Assembly (NCBI GenBank): GCA_902774655.1
Contig: CACYJD010000016.1
Location: 1-8,796, forward strand
Origin: an uncultured Erysipelotrichaceae bacterium
GTDB taxonomy: Bacteria > Bacillota_I > Bacilli_A > RFN20 > CAG-826
Direction of reading: 5' to 3'
DNA: 8,796 bases
The notes below the pieces were generated by a model. It had not been told where the DNA came from, did not search any database, and was given only the letters and a program-made list of their open reading frames with translations. Made by a program: the position numbers and the translations under genes. Below, in pieces: positions 5,892 to 8,796 of this stretch; the first letter of the stretch is position 1; every line of letters starts with the position of its first letter.

Positions 5892-7692
5892 ATTCTACCC
5901 TTGTTTGCATATCGTAAATTTGTTTATAAAAACCATTATTTTTGATTAGTTCATCATGGTTACCTATTTCCATTATTCTTCCTTTATCTAAAACAACAAT
6001 TTTATCTGCATCTTTTGCAGTCATAACTTTATGTGTAATTATGATTGTAGTGGACTTCCTACCCCTATTTTGGAGTTCTGTACGTATTCTTAAGTCAGTT
6101 TCTGCGTCGACTGCAGAGAGTGAATCATCAAAGATTAAAATAGGTGAATCTTTTAAGATAGTTCTCGCCATTGCTAGACGTTGTTTTTGACCTCCAGATA
6201 GAGTGGTTCCTCTCTCACCGATCACAGTGTCATATCCATCTTTAAAAGTAGCAACTGTTTTATCTAAGTCCGCGATTTTTATTGCTTCCTCGATTGAAGC
6301 CATATCAGCATGTTCATCGGCAATTGTCATGTTTTGATAGATTGTTCTAGAGAATAAGAAAGGTTCTTGTAAAACAAGTGAAACATTCTTTCTAACACAT
6401 TTTTTAGAGATATCTTTTAATTCAACACCATCAACTTTGATTGATCCTGAATTATAGTCATAAAGTCTACTTAATAAATAAACTAAAGTGGATTTACCGC
6501 TTCCTGTTCTACCCATCAAAGCAACCGTTTCGCCTGCTTTTATATTTAAATTAAGGTTGTCTAGGCAGGTAGAACCACCATCAGGATATCTAAAACACGT
6601 ATCTTTAAATTCTATATTTCCTTTAATTTCAGGTTCTTCTCCTGAATCAATATCTTCAAGAGGTTCATCAAGTAAGTTTTTCATTCTATCAATAGCGACA
6701 GCGGCTTTCGCAAAGCTTGCAAGTGTTTGTACACTATCTCTAATAGGCCAAATGACGTTAGCGGTGAATGAGAATGCTACGACTAAAGTACCGGTGGAAA
6801 TCTCCCCCTTAAATGCTAAATAAGCACTAAATAGAGTAGTGAAGATAATCTCACCAAAAACTAGAATATCTGAACTTGAATAAAAGAAGGCGGAAAGTCT
6901 ATTCCAACGCTTAGTAATATTGTAATAATCATCAAGTTCTCGGCTGAATTGATTAATTTCATAGTTTTCATTGTTATATGCTTTAACCACTCTAATGGAG
7001 TTAATATTCTCTTCAATTCGTCCAATAACTACTGCTTCTGCATCGTCACTTTGCCTATATAGTTTTGATTCTTTCTTGAGTAACACGATTGAGTAAATTA
7101 CTAATACAGGGATTACTGCAATTGAACATAATGCAATCTTCCAAGAAATGGTTATCAATATTGTGAAAGATGTGATTAACATGAATAACGTATTTGCTAA
7201 TCCCATAAATTGTCTACCAATAAAGTTTCTTAATGTAGATTCATCTTTCATGCATGTTTGGAGAATATCTCCGTTAGTGTGCATCTTTATATATGAATAA
7301 GGTAGACGCTCGATATGGTAGAAAAGAGTGAGTCTAATCTTTGATGAAATTGAGGTCATGATATAACTTCTAATGAAACCTCGAATGATGAATGAAGCTG
7401 CTAGAATAATCCCAAATACTAGAATACCTATTGCTAAAATCCATTTATTGGTCATTATGAAGTCTGCTCCGCCAAGCATAGCGACAAGTAGATTTCCAAC
7501 CGGTCCAAGTAATTCAGGTTGATATATATCTTCGATTCCATTCGTGGATGTAAAACAGTCCACAACAATCTTGGACATATATGTTGAGAATAACTGCATT
7601 ATTACTGAGAAAAGTAAAAGGATAAGCACAAAAATGTACTTTCTTTTGTACCCTTTTAGGAGATTCATAATAAAATCCCAATACTTCTTCAT
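5890..7692 (-). CDS. Heterodimeric ABC exporter subunit with degenerate Walker B (LmrC/BmrC/TM287-like)
   Basis: This is the first gene of the exporter operon. From the start chosen here it has 600 residues: an elbow (about 1-18), six membrane helices (roughly 19-38, 84-104, 160-180, 184-205, 268-290, 300-318) and an ATPase domain. Walker A is GRTGSGKS (394-401), the Q-loop Gln is 442, the signature is canonical LSGGQ (498-502), the H-loop is His554, and Walker B is ILIFDDSLSAVD, where Asp523 replaces the catalytic Glu. This Asp with the partner's LSLGQ would form the degenerate ATP site, while this LSGGQ with the partner's Glu548 forms the hydrolytic site. The frame extends to a GTG at 7752 (620 residues), but that overlaps the divergent gene's promoter region. 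ATG 7692 keeps the elbow helix; ATG 7668 is another option with a weak GGGA upstream. No clear Shine-Dalgarno sequence marks 7692. Confidence 0.92.
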   Translation of the reverse strand: MKKYWDFIMNLLKGYKRKYIFVLILLLFSVIMQLFSTYMSKIVVDCFTSTNGIEDIYQPELLGPVGNLLVAMLGGADFIMTNKWILAIGILVFGIILAASFIIRGFIRSYIMTSISSKIRLTLFYHIERLPYSYIKMHTNGDILQTCMKDESTLRNFIGRQFMGLANTLFMLITSFTILITISWKIALCSIAVIPVLVIYSIVLLKKESKLYRQSDDAEAVVIGRIEENINSIRVVKAYNNENYEINQFSRELDDYYNITKRWNRLSAFFYSSSDILVFGEIIFTTLFSAYLAFKGEISTGTLVVAFSFTANVIWPIRDSVQTLASFAKAAVAIDRMKNLLDEPLEDIDSGEEPEIKGNIEFKDTCFRYPDGGSTCLDNLNLNIKAGETVALMGRTGSGKSTLVYLLSRLYDYNSGSIKVDGVELKDISKKCVRKNVSLVLQEPFLFSRTIYQNMTIADEHADMASIEEAIKIADLDKTVATFKDGYDTVIGERGTTLSGGQKQRLAMARTILKDSPILIFDDSLSAVDAETDLRIRTELQNRGRKSTTIIITHKVMTAKDADKIVVLDKGRIMEIGNHDELIKNNGFYKQIYDMQTRVE

Positions 7693-7708
7693 AACAAAAA
7701 TTCTATCA

Positions 7709-7714
7709 ATTATA
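7709..7714 (-). promoter_or_regulatory. Possible -10 box for the ABC exporter operon
   Basis: TATAAT on the - strand predicts a transcript start near 7702, only about 10 nt before the ATG at 7692 and about 34 nt before the ATG at 7668. No good -35 is visible. If real, the exporter mRNA is nearly leaderless or starts translation at the inner ATG. Confidence 0.4.
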
Positions 7715-7739
7715 TTGTTTATATCAAGAATATAACTTA

Positions 7740-7748
7740 TGTTATAAT
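7740..7748 (+). promoter_or_regulatory. Extended -10 promoter element for the MazG-like gene cluster
   Basis: TG (7740-7741), one base, then a perfect TATAAT (7743-7748) forms an extended -10 element, which can work with a weak -35; the best candidate is TTATAT (7719-7724, 18-bp spacer). Predicted start is about 7755, giving a leader of only about 14 nt containing part of the ribosome binding site. An inverted repeat TATAAC/GTTATA (7731-7746) overlaps it. Confidence 0.55.
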
Positions 7749-7753
7749 GCACT

Positions 7754-7759
7754 AGGAGA
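7754..7759 (+). promoter_or_regulatory. Ribosome binding site of the MazG-like gene
   Basis: AGGAGA ends 9 nt before the ATG at 7769 and supports this start. Confidence 0.75.
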
Positions 7760-7768
7760 TTATTTAGT

Positions 7769-8092
7769 ATGGATAAAGCACTTTATGATAGAATAATTAA
7801 GTTTAGAGACGATAGGGATTGGAAACAATTTCATACAGGAGAAAATTTGGCTAAATCAATTTGTATTGAAGCAGCCGAACTTCTTGAAGTTTTTCAATGG
7901 GATCACAAAGAGAAATCCGTTGATAAAGTAAAAGAAGAACTCGCAGACGTATTGCTTTATTCCACTCTTTTAGCGGATATATATCATTTAGATTTAGACG
8001 AAATTATGCTTCAAAAATTAGAAGCTAATGAAAAGAAATATCCAGCTGATAAAGTAAAAGGATCTTCTAAGAAATATAACGAATATAAATGA
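7769..8092 (+). CDS. MazG-fold nucleotide pyrophosphohydrolase (dCTPP1/RS21-C6-like)
   Basis: This small all-helical cytosolic enzyme of the MazG-like superfamily is expected to cleave (d)NTPs to monophosphate and pyrophosphate, cleaning up modified or surplus nucleotides. The 107-residue product carries the metal-binding pattern ExxE (Glu34, Glu37) and ExxD (Glu57, Asp60) in IEAAELLEVFQW and KEELADVLLY, and the dCTPP1-type flanks FHTGENLAKSI before it and KYPADKVKGSSKKY after it. That arrangement, including Trp44 after the first motif, is closer to dCTP pyrophosphatase 1 than to the two-domain MazG of E. coli. The preferred substrate (dCTP, modified dCTP or other) cannot be told from the sequence. 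It is the first gene of a + strand cluster; its TGA stop overlaps the next gene's ATG (ATGA), indicating coupled translation. Confidence 0.88.
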   Translation: MDKALYDRIIKFRDDRDWKQFHTGENLAKSICIEAAELLEVFQWDHKEKSVDKVKEELADVLLYSTLLADIYHLDLDEIMLQKLEANEKKYPADKVKGSSKKYNEYK

Positions 8093-8673
8093 AATCATTT
8101 GAAGAAATAAAAAATATCGAAGGTGTTCAACAAATAGAGAAAACTGAACTCTATGAATCTTTTGTTTTTGTTGAAAAGGGTAAGCCTTTTCTATATAAGC
8201 ATTTCTTCGATAAACAAGTTATGGGCGAAGAATTATATAGATACAAAAAATTAAAGAAAATTAATGTCTATGTTCCTAGATTATTTAAGGTATTCAAGAA
8301 AGATCTCGTTTTAGTGTATCAATATATTTCAGGCGAGAATATGGCCGTTATTTTGTCAAAAGAAGATATTTCAGAGAAAGTTTTTGAGGAGTTATTTACT
8401 CAATATAGATTCTGTAGACAATGGAAATTAGATATTAATTATTTACCTGAAAATTTCGTTTTTGACGGCAAGACTTTATATTACACATCCCTCGATTTAT
8501 TTAACCATGATGAATCAATTTCATTAGATAACTATGGGATTGATTATTGGTTTCCCACAATTAAAGCAAAGGAGCACCTAGAGAAGTTAGGGCTTTCTAT
8601 TGATAAAGGAAGAATTCTTAAACCTGCTGAAGCCAAGAAAAAAATAGTGCTAACTTCTGTTCTATATTGGTAA
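8089..8673 (+). CDS. Uncharacterised small protein with kinase/APH-like fold features, possibly a pseudokinase
   Basis: I do not recognise a named family. The 194 residues, with no membrane segment, show a pattern like a compact protein-kinase/aminoglycoside-phosphotransferase fold. A beta3-like Lys37 lies in FLYKHFF, an alphaC-like Glu47/Glu48 in GEELYRYKKL, and a hinge-like stretch in LVLVYQYISGENM (73-85). A catalytic-loop-like segment DINYLPENFVFDGK (115-128) is followed by YYTSLDLF (131-138), whose Asp136 could match the metal-binding Asp of DFG. Aligned to the HGDxxxxN form of APH proteins, Asn122 matches the metal Asn, but Asn117 sits where the catalytic Asp should be and Asp115 where the His should be. 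The C-lobe is short. Catalysis is therefore doubtful. The ATG overlaps the MazG-like stop in ATGA and there is no separate ribosome binding site, so it is probably made together with that enzyme. The fold assignment is inference from motif spacing only. Confidence 0.6.
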   Translation: MKSFEEIKNIEGVQQIEKTELYESFVFVEKGKPFLYKHFFDKQVMGEELYRYKKLKKINVYVPRLFKVFKKDLVLVYQYISGENMAVILSKEDISEKVFEELFTQYRFCRQWKLDINYLPENFVFDGKTLYYTSLDLFNHDESISLDNYGIDYWFPTIKAKEHLEKLGLSIDKGRILKPAEAKKKIVLTSVLYW

Positions 8674-8683
8674 ACTATATTCA

Positions 8684-8796
8684 ATGAAAAACGAATCTTT
8701 ATTATTTGCTATTACTAGCAGCACTAAGCTTGCTAAGAAAATCTCAGAAGAATCAGGAATTCCTCTAGGCGATGTGGAACTTAACTATTTTGCCGA
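8684..8796 (+). CDS. prs: Probable ribose-phosphate pyrophosphokinase (PRPP synthetase), 5' part only
   Basis: The first 37 codons run off the window end. The start MKNESLLFAITSSTKLAKKI and the following ISEESGIPLGDVELNYFA match the N-terminal layout of PRPP synthetases: a first strand, a short loop, then a helix with LAxKI, then (I/L)PLGxVExxxFxDGE. PRPP synthetase makes phosphoribosyl pyrophosphate from ribose 5-phosphate and ATP for nucleotide, His and NAD synthesis. The ATP and ribose-phosphate sites lie beyond the window, so the call rests on the N-terminus alone. It begins 10 nt after the kinase-like gene's stop without a clear Shine-Dalgarno sequence or separate promoter, so it is probably in the same transcript as the MazG-like gene. 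Confidence 0.7.
   Translation, partial: MKNESLLFAITSSTKLAKKISEESGIPLGDVELNYFA

Noticed and set aside
5942..6823. Open frames on + opposite the first ABC subunit
   Set aside because: They mirror the strongly conserved ATPase motifs on the - strand and have no family features of their own.
7693..7752. N-terminal extension of the first ABC subunit from a GTG at 7752
   Set aside because: It would run through the divergent promoter region and place 20 extra residues before the elbow helix; ATG 7692 or 7668 is more in line with the family.
8090..8092. Use of the Mycoplasma-type code with TGA as Trp
   Set aside because: Trp in all long genes is TGG, the long frames contain no in-frame TGA, and the MazG-like gene stops at TGA exactly where its family alignment ends and the next gene begins.
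1..8796. Mobile element, CRISPR array, tRNA, rRNA or riboswitch
   Set aside because: No transposase or integrase motifs, no regularly spaced repeats, no cloverleaf-like segment and no intergenic region long enough for a typical riboswitch were seen.

Overview
The window is about 8.8 kb of AT-rich, densely packed bacterial chromosome, with no intergenic stretch longer than about 80 bases. Several genes have AGGAGG-type ribosome binding sites. Trp codons in the long genes are all TGG and TGA serves as a stop (the MazG-like gene ends in TGA), so this is the standard bacterial code, not the Mycoplasma code. Gene content and base composition fit a low-GC Bacillota/Bacilli lineage (RF39-, Acholeplasma- or Erysipelotrichia-like, perhaps gut-derived). 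That placement is inference from style, not from a marker gene.

Layout from left to right: (1) The 3' portion of a proline iminopeptidase gene (+) cut by the window edge and broken by a frameshift; the cause is a perfect 17-bp tandem duplication. (2) A convergent adenosine deaminase (-), whose stop overlaps the peptidase 3' end inside a probable terminator hairpin. (3) A short divergent promoter region leading into a two-gene unit on +, aminopeptidase C (pepC) and 2,3-bisphosphoglycerate-dependent phosphoglycerate mutase (gpmA), closed by a strong 13-bp-stem terminator. (4) A convergent two-gene operon (-) encoding both halves of a heterodimeric ABC exporter with one consensus and one degenerate ATP site. 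(5) A second short divergent promoter region, then a + strand cluster: a small MazG-fold dNTP pyrophosphohydrolase of dCTPP1 type, an ATGA-overlapping small protein that looks like a degenerate protein-kinase/APH-fold protein, and the first 37 codons of a probable PRPP synthetase (prs) running off the window.

Functionally this is mostly peptide scavenging (pip, pepC), purine salvage (add), glycolysis (gpmA), export (ABC pair) and nucleotide metabolism/clean-up (MazG-like, prs). No mobile element, CRISPR array, tRNA or rRNA was seen, and no clearly new defence or biosynthetic system. The two points most worth a second look are the 17-bp duplication that switches pip out of frame, and the kinase-like protein translationally coupled to the MazG-like enzyme, which appears to lack the usual catalytic Asp.
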